This document shows, piece after piece, positions 30,716-37,732 of a DNA stretch of 37,732 nt. A program made the translations under genes and the position numbers. Where the stretch lies: positions 1-37,732 of the forward strand of contig DLMH01000024.1 in the NCBI GenBank assembly GCA_002478115.1, in the 5' to 3' direction. The notes beneath the pieces are model-generated. The model was not told the DNA's origin. It saw only the letters and a list, made by a program, of their open reading frames with translations, and made no database searches. The first letter of the stretch is position 1; each line of letters opens with the position of its first letter. This DNA is from Candidatus Acidiferrum typicum (lineage in GTDB: Bacteria > Acidobacteriota > Terriglobia > Acidiferrales > UBA7541).

Positions 30716-31584
30716 GCGTCTTGAAATTGGGTATTCCCAAGGGCAGCTTGCAGGAGGCCACGGTCGATCTCCTGGCCCGCGCCGGCTGGAAGGTCACCCT
30801 GAGTTCCCGGAGCTATGTGCCCGCGATTGACGACGCCGAAATAGATTGCCTGCTGGTGCGCGCGCAGGAGATGGCGCGCTACGTCGAATCGGGCGCTCTG
30901 GAAGCCGGAATCACCGGCCACGATTGGGTCGTGGAAACAAATGCGGATGTCGTGGAACTCGCGGAACTTGTCTATGCCAAGCAGCGGCTGGCCCGCGTCA
31001 AGTGGGTGCTGGCCGTTCCAGAAGACTCGGCCATTCGCTCCCCGCGCGACCTGGAGGGAAAAACCATCGCCACCGAAGTCGTGCGTATCACCGAAAAATA
31101 TCTGGCCGGCCACGGCGTCAAGGCACGCGTGGAATTTTCCTGGGGCGCCACCGAAGTGAAGGTCCCTCAGCTTGCCGACGCGATTGTGGAAGTCACGGAA
31201 ACGGGAGCTTCGCTGCGCGCGAACCGGCTGCGCATCCTCGACACCGTCCTGGAATCCTCCACGGTCTTCATCATGAACCGCAAAGCTGCCGAAGATCCCG
31301 CGAAACGCCAGAAGGCCGAAAACCTCGTGCTCATGCTGCAAGGCGCGATTGCCGCCGCCACACGCGTCGGCTTGATGCTCAATGTGAAGCAGCAGGATCT
31401 GGCCGCCGTCCTAGCCGTGCTCCCGGCGCTGAAAAATCCCACCATTTCCGCGCTCAGCGATCCCGAATGGGTCGCCGTGAACACCATCATCGAAGAAGCG
31501 GTCGTCCGGCAGATCTTGCCGAAGCTGAAAGCCGCCAAGGCCCAGGGCATTGTGGAATATCCCTTGAACAAGATCGTGCTCTGA
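30712..31584 (+). CDS. hisG: ATP phosphoribosyltransferase (long form)
   Basis: The 290-residue enzyme starts at ATG 30712, overlapping the hisI stop. [18 protein letters not shown] is the N-terminal lobe, and [20 protein letters not shown] with [15 protein letters not shown] continue it. Its length and C-terminal segment ([19 protein letters not shown]) mark the long form with a regulatory ACT-like domain, so it needs no HisZ and is expected to be inhibited by histidine. It joins ATP and PRPP in the committed step. The frame is open further upstream, but those residues belong to antisense-like sequence inside hisI. Its stop overlaps the hisD ATG. Confidence 0.95.
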   Translation: MSVLKLGIPKGSLQEATVDLLARAGWKVTLSSRSYVPAIDDAEIDCLLVRAQEMARYVESGALEAGITGHDWVVETNADVVELAELVYAKQRLARVKWVLAVPEDSAIRSPRDLEGKTIATEVVRITEKYLAGHGVKARVEFSWGATEVKVPQLADAIVEVTETGASLRANRLRILDTVLESSTVFIMNRKAAEDPAKRQKAENLVLMLQGAIAAATRVGLMLNVKQQDLAAVLAVLPALKNPTISALSDPEWVAVNTIIEEAVVRQILPKLKAAKAQGIVEYPLNKIVL

Positions 31585-32837
31585 TGAGAATCCTGAAACT
31601 CACCGCGCAAACCGAAGCAAAACTCATGCGCCTGCGTGAAGGCGACGACCGCGCCGCGCTGCAAACTGCGGCAAAAATCGTGGCCGATGTCCGCCTCCGG
31701 GGCGATGCCGCGCTGCGAATGTGGAATCGCAAATTCGATCCCGCCCAGTCCAGACGCTCGGACCTCTGGATCACTCCCGCGGAGACGGCCGCGGCGAAAA
31801 ACCGTGTCAGCCGCGAATTCCTTCGGGCTATCTCTCACGCCGCGGACAACGTTCGCCGCGTGGCGGAAAAACAGATGCCCCGCGCATGGTCGCTCCAAAT
31901 CGAGCCGGGCGTAACCGTCGCCCAAATCGTCCGCCCCCTGGAATCCATCGGATGCTATATTCCCGGCGGACGCTTCGCTCTCGTCTCCACGCTGGTCATG
32001 ACCGTGGTGCCCGCGCAAGTGGCTGGCGTCCGGCGCATCGTCGCGGTTTGTCCGCGCCCGAACGACGAGCTGATCGCCGCGGCCGATCTGTTGGGCGTCA
32101 CGCAACTCGCATGCGTCGGCGGCGCCCAGGCGATTGCCGCGCTCGCCTATGGCACCAAGCGCATCGCGGCCGTCGAAAAAATCTTCGGGCCGGGCAATCG
32201 CTACGTCACTGCTGCGAAGCAAATCGTCAGCGCCACCTGCGCTATCGATTTGCCCGCGGGGCCAACGGAGGCGATCGTGCTCGCCAATCACGGAAATCCC
32301 CGCTGGATCGCCGCCGATCTGCTCGCCCAAGCCGAGCATGCCCCCGATGCCGGCAGCTATCTGGTAACTTCATCGCCGAGCTTCGCTCGAAAAGTTCAGC
32401 TCGAGGTCATGAAGCAATTGGATGAATTGCTCCCCGATAATCCCGCGCGGATTTCCATCCACAAGACCGGCGCCATCCTTTTGGCCCGCTCCTGGAACGC
32501 CGCCTGCTCTTTTGTGAATCGCTTTGCGCCGGAGCACCTCAGCTTGCCGTCCGACGGCCACAAAGTGTTGGGCAAGATTTGCTCTGCCGGAACGGTATTT
32601 CTCGGGCCGCTCAGCGCGCAACCCTTCGGCGATTATGCCAGCGGCAGCAACCATGTTTTGCCGACGGGCGGCTGGGCCAGGCGTCGCGGAGGCCTTGGCG
32701 CCGGCGATTTTGTGAAGTGCATCAGCGTGCAAACGATCGCGCCCCGTGGTTACCGCGGCCTCGCCGCCGACGTGCAAACCCTGGCCGGTGCCGAAGGACT
32801 TTACGCGCACGCCAACGCGGTCGAGGTGCGCCGGTGA
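31584..32837 (+). CDS. hisD: Histidinol dehydrogenase
   Basis: The 417-residue enzyme starts at ATG 31584, sharing one base with the hisG stop. SIGCYIPGGRFALVSTLVM, the GPGNRYVTAAK loop and DLPAGPTEAIVLA match HisD. The catalytic Glu317-His318 pair lies in FAPEHL, and DLLAQAEH and GDYASGSNHVLPT supply zinc and substrate contacts. It oxidises histidinol to histidine with two NAD, the last step of the pathway. Cytosolic. It overlaps hisC by GTGA. Confidence 0.96.
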   Translation: MRILKLTAQTEAKLMRLREGDDRAALQTAAKIVADVRLRGDAALRMWNRKFDPAQSRRSDLWITPAETAAAKNRVSREFLRAISHAADNVRRVAEKQMPRAWSLQIEPGVTVAQIVRPLESIGCYIPGGRFALVSTLVMTVVPAQVAGVRRIVAVCPRPNDELIAAADLLGVTQLACVGGAQAIAALAYGTKRIAAVEKIFGPGNRYVTAAKQIVSATCAIDLPAGPTEAIVLANHGNPRWIAADLLAQAEHAPDAGSYLVTSSPSFARKVQLEVMKQLDELLPDNPARISIHKTGAILLARSWNAACSFVNRFAPEHLSLPSDGHKVLGKICSAGTVFLGPLSAQPFGDYASGSNHVLPTGGWARRRGGLGAGDFVKCISVQTIAPRGYRGLAADVQTLAGAEGLYAHANAVEVRR

Positions 32838-33886
32838 AAGTCCACCTCCCCGTTCGCCGGGCGATTCTCGAGCGCCGCACCTATGAAGCGCCCGCCGAGG
32901 GCCGCGCGGGCAAGATTCGCCTCGACTTCAATGAGAATACGCGCGGCTGCGGCCCGGCGGCCTTGCGTGCGCTCCGCAAACTCAGCGCGAAAGAAATCGC
33001 CACCTATCCGGAATACGCGGCGTCCACGCGCAAAATCGCTCGCTATTTCCGTGTGCACCCGGATGAACTCGTCCTCACCAACGGCGGCGACGATGCCTTG
33101 CGCGTCTTCTTCGATACCTTCGTCGAACCGCGCAGCCACATCCTCATCTGCGAGCCGACCTTCCCGATGTACCGCTACTACGCCGAAATTGCCGGCGCGC
33201 GCGTGGACTCACTCCACTACGGCCCCAACATGGAGTTTCCCCTCGCCGCCGCCCTCGCTGCACTTCGCAAAAAACCACGCGTGTTCTTCCTTGCCAACCC
33301 CAACAATCCCACCGCGACGCTGGTCGGCAAAGATGTAATCCGCAAACTGCTGCGCGCCGCAACTCACACCGTCGTGGTCATGGACGAAGCCTATGCGGAA
33401 TTTTCCGGCCTCTCCGTCGTTCCCTGGATCCGGAAATATCCGCACCTCTTCGTGGCGCGAACTTTTTCCAAAGCCGAAGGCCTGGCGGGTCTGCGCCTCG
33501 GCGCCGTCCTTGGACGTCGTGACTCGTTGGCGTTGGTCCGCCGCGCCTTGCCTCCCTACCCCGTCAACACCGCCGCGCTCGTCGCCAGCGTTGCCGCGGT
33601 GGAAGAAGGCACATCCATCGCGCGGTATATCCGGGACGTCAAGCGGCTGCGCGCATGGTTTGCGAGTGAACTCCAGAAACGCAATGTGCGCGTCTATCCC
33701 AGTGCCGCCAATTTCCTCATCGCCGATTTTGGCAAGACGGGCCCCGCCTTCTTCCAGAAACTTGAGCGCCACGGCATTCTCGTCCGCGAACGCAGCCATG
33801 ACCTCGGGCCCGGCTTTGCTCGCATCACCATTGGCATGGAAGCTGAACTCAAGAAACTCCTCCGCCTGTTCGCGCGCAACTCCTAG
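32834..33886 (+). CDS. hisC: Histidinol-phosphate aminotransferase
   Basis: The 350-residue PLP enzyme starts at GTG 32834, overlapping the hisD stop. [15 protein letters not shown] is the substrate-binding start, [10 protein letters not shown] and [11 protein letters not shown] the cofactor-binding stretches, and Lys213 in [15 protein letters not shown] forms the Schiff base. ITIG near the end holds the conserved arginine. It converts imidazole-acetol phosphate to histidinol phosphate. It is class I/II fold; some HisC homologues also act on aromatic amino acids. Eight bases separate it from hisB, the only non-overlapping junction in the operon. Confidence 0.95.
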   Translation: MKVHLPVRRAILERRTYEAPAEGRAGKIRLDFNENTRGCGPAALRALRKLSAKEIATYPEYAASTRKIARYFRVHPDELVLTNGGDDALRVFFDTFVEPRSHILICEPTFPMYRYYAEIAGARVDSLHYGPNMEFPLAAALAALRKKPRVFFLANPNNPTATLVGKDVIRKLLRAATHTVVVMDEAYAEFSGLSVVPWIRKYPHLFVARTFSKAEGLAGLRLGAVLGRRDSLALVRRALPPYPVNTAALVASVAAVEEGTSIARYIRDVKRLRAWFASELQKRNVRVYPSAANFLIADFGKTGPAFFQKLERHGILVRERSHDLGPGFARITIGMEAELKKLLRLFARNS

Positions 33887-33894
33887 GAAAACTT

Positions 33895-34485
33895 ATGCCC
33901 AGAACTTCATTGATCCGGCGCAACACCAAGGAAACGCAAATCGCGTTGCGTTTGAATCTCGACGGGCGCGGCAAGGCCAGCATTGCCACGGGCATTCCCT
34001 TCTTCGATCACATGCTCGACCTGGTCGCGCGTCACGGCGGCCTCGATCTCCGCCTCACCGCCAAGGGCGACCTGCACGTGGACCAGCACCACACCGTCGA
34101 AGATGTTGGCATTGCCCTCGGCGAAGCTGTCAACGCGGCGCTCGGCAACAAAAAAGGCATTCTCCGCGCCGGCTATTTCCTTATGCCCATGGACGAAACC
34201 CTCGCGGCCGCCGCCATTGATTTTGGCGGCCGCGGCTTCTGCGTCGTCAAGGCAAAATTCTCCGCAAAACGCGTCGGCGATTTTCAAACCGAATTGGTCG
34301 AAGACTTTTTCCAAGGCTTCGCGCAAGCCGCCCGCGCCAATGTGCACCTGCGCGTTCTCTACGGCCGTTCTTCGCACCACCAGGTCGAAGCGCTGTTCAA
34401 GGCCTTCGCCCGCGCGCTGCGTTTCGCCGTTTCGCGTGACAAGCGCCTGCGCAACGTTTTGCCCAGCACAAAGGAATTACTGTGA
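33895..34485 (+). CDS. hisB: Imidazoleglycerol-phosphate dehydratase
   Basis: The 196-residue enzyme starts at an ATG behind [26 protein letters not shown], then [16 protein letters not shown] and [17 protein letters not shown] hold the conserved metal-binding His and Glu residues of IGPD. It is monofunctional, without the histidinol-phosphatase domain found in enterobacterial HisB; no phosphatase gene is in the operon. It overlaps hisH by GTGA. Cytosolic. Confidence 0.96.
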   Translation: MPRTSLIRRNTKETQIALRLNLDGRGKASIATGIPFFDHMLDLVARHGGLDLRLTAKGDLHVDQHHTVEDVGIALGEAVNAALGNKKGILRAGYFLMPMDETLAAAAIDFGGRGFCVVKAKFSAKRVGDFQTELVEDFFQGFAQAARANVHLRVLYGRSSHHQVEALFKAFARALRFAVSRDKRLRNVLPSTKELL

Positions 34486-35087
34486 ACGTCACCCTGCTCG
34501 ATTACGGCGCCGGCAATGTCACCTCGGTCGAACGCGCGTTGCGCCGCCTGGGTGCGCACGTATTCACCTCCAACCGGCCGGAAGCCATCGCCGAGGCCGA
34601 GCGCCTCATCCTGCCTGGCGTGGGCCATTGTGGCGCTCTTATCGCCGCTCTGGATGCCCATGGATTGCGCCAGCCGTTGCGCGAAGCCATCGCGCGCGGC
34701 GTAAACTTCCTCGGCATCTGCCTGGGCTTGCAGGCTCTCTATGAAGCCAGCGACGAAGCTCCATCGCTCGCCGGTCTCGCTCTGTTGCCCGGCCGTGTGA
34801 CCCATCTGCCTCGCGGCGTGAAGCTCCCCCACATGGGTTGGAACCAATTGCAGCGCACGAACAGCAGCCGCCTTCTCGACGGCATTTCGTCCGAAGCCTA
34901 TTTCTATTTCGCGCACTCCTACGCCGCGCCCGCCTCCGGCCCCGAGAGCACCGCCATCTGCGAACACGGCCGCGCATTCATCGCCGTCATCGAGCAGCGC
35001 AACATCTTCGGCGTGCAATTCCACCCCGAGAAAAGCGGCGCACCCGGCGCAAAGCTCCTGGAAAACTTCCTGAGGTTGCCCGCATGA
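34482..35087 (+). CDS. hisH: Imidazole glycerol phosphate synthase, glutaminase subunit
   Basis: The 201-residue class I amidotransferase starts at GTG 34482, overlapping hisB. Nucleophile Cys80 lies in [11 protein letters not shown], and the His/Glu pair in QFHPEKSG completes the triad. [15 protein letters not shown] and [10 protein letters not shown] match HisH. It makes ammonia from glutamine and passes it through HisF. It is directly followed by hisF with an ATGA overlap, as expected for two subunits made one to one. Confidence 0.96.
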   Translation: MNVTLLDYGAGNVTSVERALRRLGAHVFTSNRPEAIAEAERLILPGVGHCGALIAALDAHGLRQPLREAIARGVNFLGICLGLQALYEASDEAPSLAGLALLPGRVTHLPRGVKLPHMGWNQLQRTNSSRLLDGISSEAYFYFAHSYAAPASGPESTAICEHGRAFIAVIEQRNIFGVQFHPEKSGAPGAKLLENFLRLPA

Positions 35088-35848
35088 GCCTGGCGCACCG
35101 CATCGTTCCCTGCCTCGATACCGACGGCGTTCGCGTCGTAAAGGGCGTGCACTTTGAAGGCCTGCGCGATGCTGGCGATCCCGTGGAGCTCGCCGCGCGC
35201 TATAACGCCGAGGGCGCCGACGAACTGGTCGTCCTGGATATCGCCGCCTCCCGCGACAACCACCCCACGTTTCTGGAAACCATTCGCCGCGTCGCCGAGC
35301 AGCTCGCCATCCCTCTTACCGCGGGCGGCGGTATCCGTTCGCTCGAGGATGCGCGCTCCGTCGTGCGTGCCGGCGCGGACAAAATCACCGTGAACACTGC
35401 CGCGGTCCAGCGTCCAGAATTGATCGGCGAACTCTCTTGCGAATTTGGCGCGCAAGCCGTTGTCCTGGCCATTGACGCGCGTCGCGAAGGCAAGCGCTGG
35501 CAAATGCGCGTCCGCGGCGGCCGGACAGCCACGGGGCTCGACGCCGAAGAATGGGCGCTTCGCGGCGTGGAGCTTGGTGCGGGCGAAATCCTTCTCACCT
35601 CGATGGACCGCGACGGCACGCAGTCCGGCTTTGACATTGCCTTGACCGCCGCCATCAGCCGCGCCGTCAGCGTCCCCGTGATCGCTTCCGGTGGCGCCAA
35701 GATTCCTCAGCATTTTCTGGAGGTTTTCACGGAAGGCTGCGCCGATGCTGCTCTGGCCGCTTCGATCTTTCACGATCAGGTGCAATCCATCCGCGCGCTG
35801 AAATCCTATCTGAAGGAAAACGGCGTCGAGGTGCGCCTTCCATGCTGA
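35084..35848 (+). CDS. hisF: Imidazole glycerol phosphate synthase, cyclase subunit
   Basis: The 254-residue TIM-barrel protein begins [20 protein letters not shown]; Asp12 in PCLDTDG and the aspartate in LAIDARREG are the catalytic pair. GGGIRSLEDARSVVRAGADK and SGGAKIPQHFLEVF are the phosphate-binding loops. It joins the nucleotide precursor and ammonia to make IGP and AICAR. It overlaps hisH by four bases and hisA by seven. Confidence 0.96.
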   Translation: MSLAHRIVPCLDTDGVRVVKGVHFEGLRDAGDPVELAARYNAEGADELVVLDIAASRDNHPTFLETIRRVAEQLAIPLTAGGGIRSLEDARSVVRAGADKITVNTAAVQRPELIGELSCEFGAQAVVLAIDARREGKRWQMRVRGGRTATGLDAEEWALRGVELGAGEILLTSMDRDGTQSGFDIALTAAISRAVSVPVIASGGAKIPQHFLEVFTEGCADAALAASIFHDQVQSIRALKSYLKENGVEVRLPC

Positions 35849-36531
35849 TCCCCTGCATTGACCTGCAGGATGGCCAGGCCGTGCAACTCGTGCACGGCCG
35901 CAAGCGCGAACTCGCCGTCGCCGATGTCCTCGGCCTGCTCGACCGCTTCGGCCACTACGCCTGGCTTCACGTCATTGATCTCGATGCCGCCATGCGCAGA
36001 GGCCAAAGTAACCGCCTGGTGCAGCAACTCTGCCGCGAAGCCCGCCGCAAATTCAAAATCAAGCTGCGCGTAGGCGGCGGAATTCGCACCGTGCGCCGCG
36101 CTGAATCGCTAATCGCCCTGGGCGTCGAGCAAATCATCGTCGGCAGCGCCGCCTTTCGCAGGCAGCGCCCAAATCTCCCCTTCCTGAAACGCCTCGACAA
36201 CCGCATCGGCAAAAAACACGTCCTCATCGCCCTGGACACCGCCAAAGGACGCATCGTAATCCACGGCTGGCGAAAATCTCTCTCGCTCGCTCCCGCCGAA
36301 GTCATGTCCGCCCTCGAACCCTATTGCGCCGGTTTTCTCTGCACCGATGTGGACCGCGAAGGCACCATGCGCGGCGTGAATCTCGCCTGGTTCCGCCAGT
36401 TGCGCCGCTCCACGCAATTGCCCATCGTCGCCGCCGGCGGAATCTCCACCGCCCGCCAAATCACCGCCCTCCAAAAAATCGGCATGGACGCCGCCGTCGG
36501 CATGGCCCTCTACAAAAACCGCCTCCGGTGA
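35842..36531 (+). CDS. hisA: Phosphoribosylformimino-AICAR-phosphate isomerase (HisA)
   Basis: The 229-residue TIM barrel starts at an ATG inside the last codons of hisF (seven-base overlap). Asp7 in IPCIDLQDGQAVQLVHG and the Asp of IALDTAKGRIV are the catalytic acid and base positions; RVGGGIRTVRRAESL and AAGGISTARQITAL bind the two phosphates. CTDVDREGTMRGVN is the usual active-site loop. It is the last gene of the operon. Placing hisA after hisF reverses the more common order. hisE and a phosphatase are missing from the operon and must lie elsewhere. Confidence 0.95.
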   Translation: MLIPCIDLQDGQAVQLVHGRKRELAVADVLGLLDRFGHYAWLHVIDLDAAMRRGQSNRLVQQLCREARRKFKIKLRVGGGIRTVRRAESLIALGVEQIIVGSAAFRRQRPNLPFLKRLDNRIGKKHVLIALDTAKGRIVIHGWRKSLSLAPAEVMSALEPYCAGFLCTDVDREGTMRGVNLAWFRQLRRSTQLPIVAAGGISTARQITALQKIGMDAAVGMALYKNRLR

Positions 36532-36679
36532 AATTCGCCGCATCTCCTCCAGTCCACCAGTCCTGTGTCGAACGTATTGGCCAGATCTTCACGAACCCAA
36601 GAATTAAAATCGTATTCGAAAGCCCAAAGGCGGCCCGGTACTTCTGCCACTATCCATCGTGAGATAGAACTTCAGTACT

Positions 36680-37732
36680 ATGATGAACTACAATACGGTC
36701 ATGCGAGTAGGACCGCTCCTCTGCGCGCCGATGGCAGCTTTCATTTGCTCATCCGTGCTTGCCTACCCGGGCCCCATGCGTGGGACAGAGAACATTCCCA
36801 AATTGATGGCGGAGTCCACGCTTGTTTGCAAGGGTGAGGTCACGGAAGCCGAAGATGTGAAGATTTCAGCCGACCCTAGCCCACCACATCTGACAGCCCT
36901 CGCTACTGTCCATGTCGACAGATGCTTTAAAGGCGAGCCGGAGACCGGCGAAATAGTGCCAGTTTTATTCGACGGAATTCTGCCTCACACGGCTGGTCCT
37001 TACGTAGTGCTTCGGAAGGGTGACTACCGCTTGTTTTTCCTTAAGCCTCGAGACGGTAAGTATATTCTTGCGGACAATTGGTTCGGTGATTTGCCAATCT
37101 CGCGCCGATTGGGAATCGCTCCGGATGCAGACAAGGACCCTATGCACCAACTGGAAGTGGATTTGAAGACCGGTCTCCAGGACGCTGACCCCGAACGCGT
37201 ATTAGACAGCATCCGCATGCTGGGCAACATGAGGCACCTGCGATCCGCGGCCGAACTCAACGCACTTTTGGATTCCCGCGACCCCCTGGTACGGACTTAT
37301 GTATATGAGGCACTGTTGCGACTCCGCGACTACTCTGTTTTGCCTGCCGTGGCTCAATGGCTTCTGGCTCAGCCACAAGCGCCTCACGAACTCCTTTTGC
37401 CGCGCGATGCACTATTTGAAATGCAGTACCGGCTCGCTACGGAGATCTCGCAAATTCGCGATCCCTCCACTTTCCAAGTACTATCCCGGTTGTTGCGCCA
37501 CCAAGATCCAATAATACGCGGAGAGGTTCTGCAAGCCGTGCGCGCTATTCACTCCCCGCAGAGTGCGGATGACTTGCTGCGCATGCTCGATGATCCAAGC
37601 TCTGATACTGCCTATTCCGCCATGCAGGGGCTTATAGAAATAAGCGACGGCAAGGCTATTGATTGGGTCCCGCCATTGCCCGTTTTCCGCGCAAATCCCA
37701 CCTACTACGCGGCTCATGCTTATCCGGTTGTT
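36680..37732 (+). CDS. Secreted HEAT-repeat-like protein, C-terminus cut by window edge
   Basis: The frame is open from tandem ATGs at 36680/36683 (a third at 36701) to the window edge, about 350 codons. A signal peptide (MRVGPLLCAPMAAFICSSVLA) is followed by a beta-rich domain (STLVCKGEVTEAED, VHVDRCFKGEPE, YVVLRKGDYRLFFL), whose strands resemble a small exported domain. From about residue 165 repeated helical pairs appear (LNALLDSRDPLVRTYVYEAL, VLSRLLRHQDPIIRGEVL, LLRMLDDPSSDTAYSAM) in HEAT-repeat style, used for protein binding. I know no named family for the front domain. No strong ribosome binding site; a TATGAT overlaps the first ATG, so 36701 may be the true start. It is not part of the his operon by spacing (about 150 bases). 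Confidence 0.7.
   Translation, partial: MMNYNTVMRVGPLLCAPMAAFICSSVLAYPGPMRGTENIPKLMAESTLVCKGEVTEAEDVKISADPSPPHLTALATVHVDRCFKGEPETGEIVPVLFDGILPHTAGPYVVLRKGDYRLFFLKPRDGKYILADNWFGDLPISRRLGIAPDADKDPMHQLEVDLKTGLQDADPERVLDSIRMLGNMRHLRSAAELNALLDSRDPLVRTYVYEALLRLRDYSVLPAVAQWLLAQPQAPHELLLPRDALFEMQYRLATEISQIRDPSTFQVLSRLLRHQDPIIRGEVLQAVRAIHSPQSADDLLRMLDDPSSDTAYSAMQGLIEISDGKAIDWVPPLPVFRANPTYYAAHAYPVV

Noticed and set aside
31167..32339. Long minus-strand frame opposite hisG and hisD
   Set aside because: Antisense to two well-supported enzymes; composition and lack of motifs fit a chance frame.

Overview
The window looks like a chromosomal segment of an Acidobacteriota bacterium (Terriglobia-like) or a close relative. 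This is inference. It rests on high G+C, a gap-pgk-tpiA-secG run, an acidobacterial-style TonB-receptor remnant, REP-like repeats with a RAYT transposase gene, a CsbD/DUF6496 pair, and several secreted or membrane proteins of the kind common in that phylum. No rRNA, CRISPR array, phage or plasmid backbone is visible. Both edges cut genes: a secreted HExxH metallopeptidase on the left and a secreted HEAT-repeat-like protein on the right.

Left part (1-9.6 kb): this is regulation and signalling. An XRE/S24-like regulator has operator-like palindromes at its own promoter. It is followed by a small convergent unknown protein and a tiny exported protein made of two exact 20-residue repeats, whose ribosome binding site lies in a hairpin. 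Two overlapping membrane-protein genes then converge on a large hybrid histidine kinase. The kinase is divergent from an HD-GYP response regulator, so the two are a likely sensor/c-di-GMP output pair.

Middle (9.6-28.5 kb): a decayed TonB-receptor tail lies next to a two-gene cytochrome-oxidase-like unit (subunits III and I, no subunit II). The subunit I homologue has lost two of three CuB histidines and the K-channel lysine. Next come a TonB-C-terminal protein, a methyltransferase convergent with a frameshifted YceH/DUF480 gene, a membrane diguanylate cyclase, a GT39 glycosyltransferase with a GtrA-like N-terminal helix, tRNA-Leu(GAG), and the glycolytic run gap-pgk-tpiA-secG with repeats in its spacers. 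A frameshifted RAYT gene lies among four copies of its presumed REP repeat. Stress-type small proteins, a BamE-like secreted protein, and a yjjX-tdk-GHMP kinase run follow, then tRNA-Gly(GCC).

Right part (28.5-37.7 kb): small genes (an unknown, msrB, a PilZ protein) precede a tightly overlapped histidine operon, hisI-G-D-C-B-H-F-A. It sits behind a histidine-rich leader peptide and an intrinsic terminator, which is a textbook attenuator layout. The leader ATG lies so close to the putative -10 that the leader may be translated without a 5' UTR. hisE is not in the operon.

The strongest candidates for something undescribed are the CuB-deficient oxidase-like pair and the repeat-peptide locus beside the XRE/S24 regulator.
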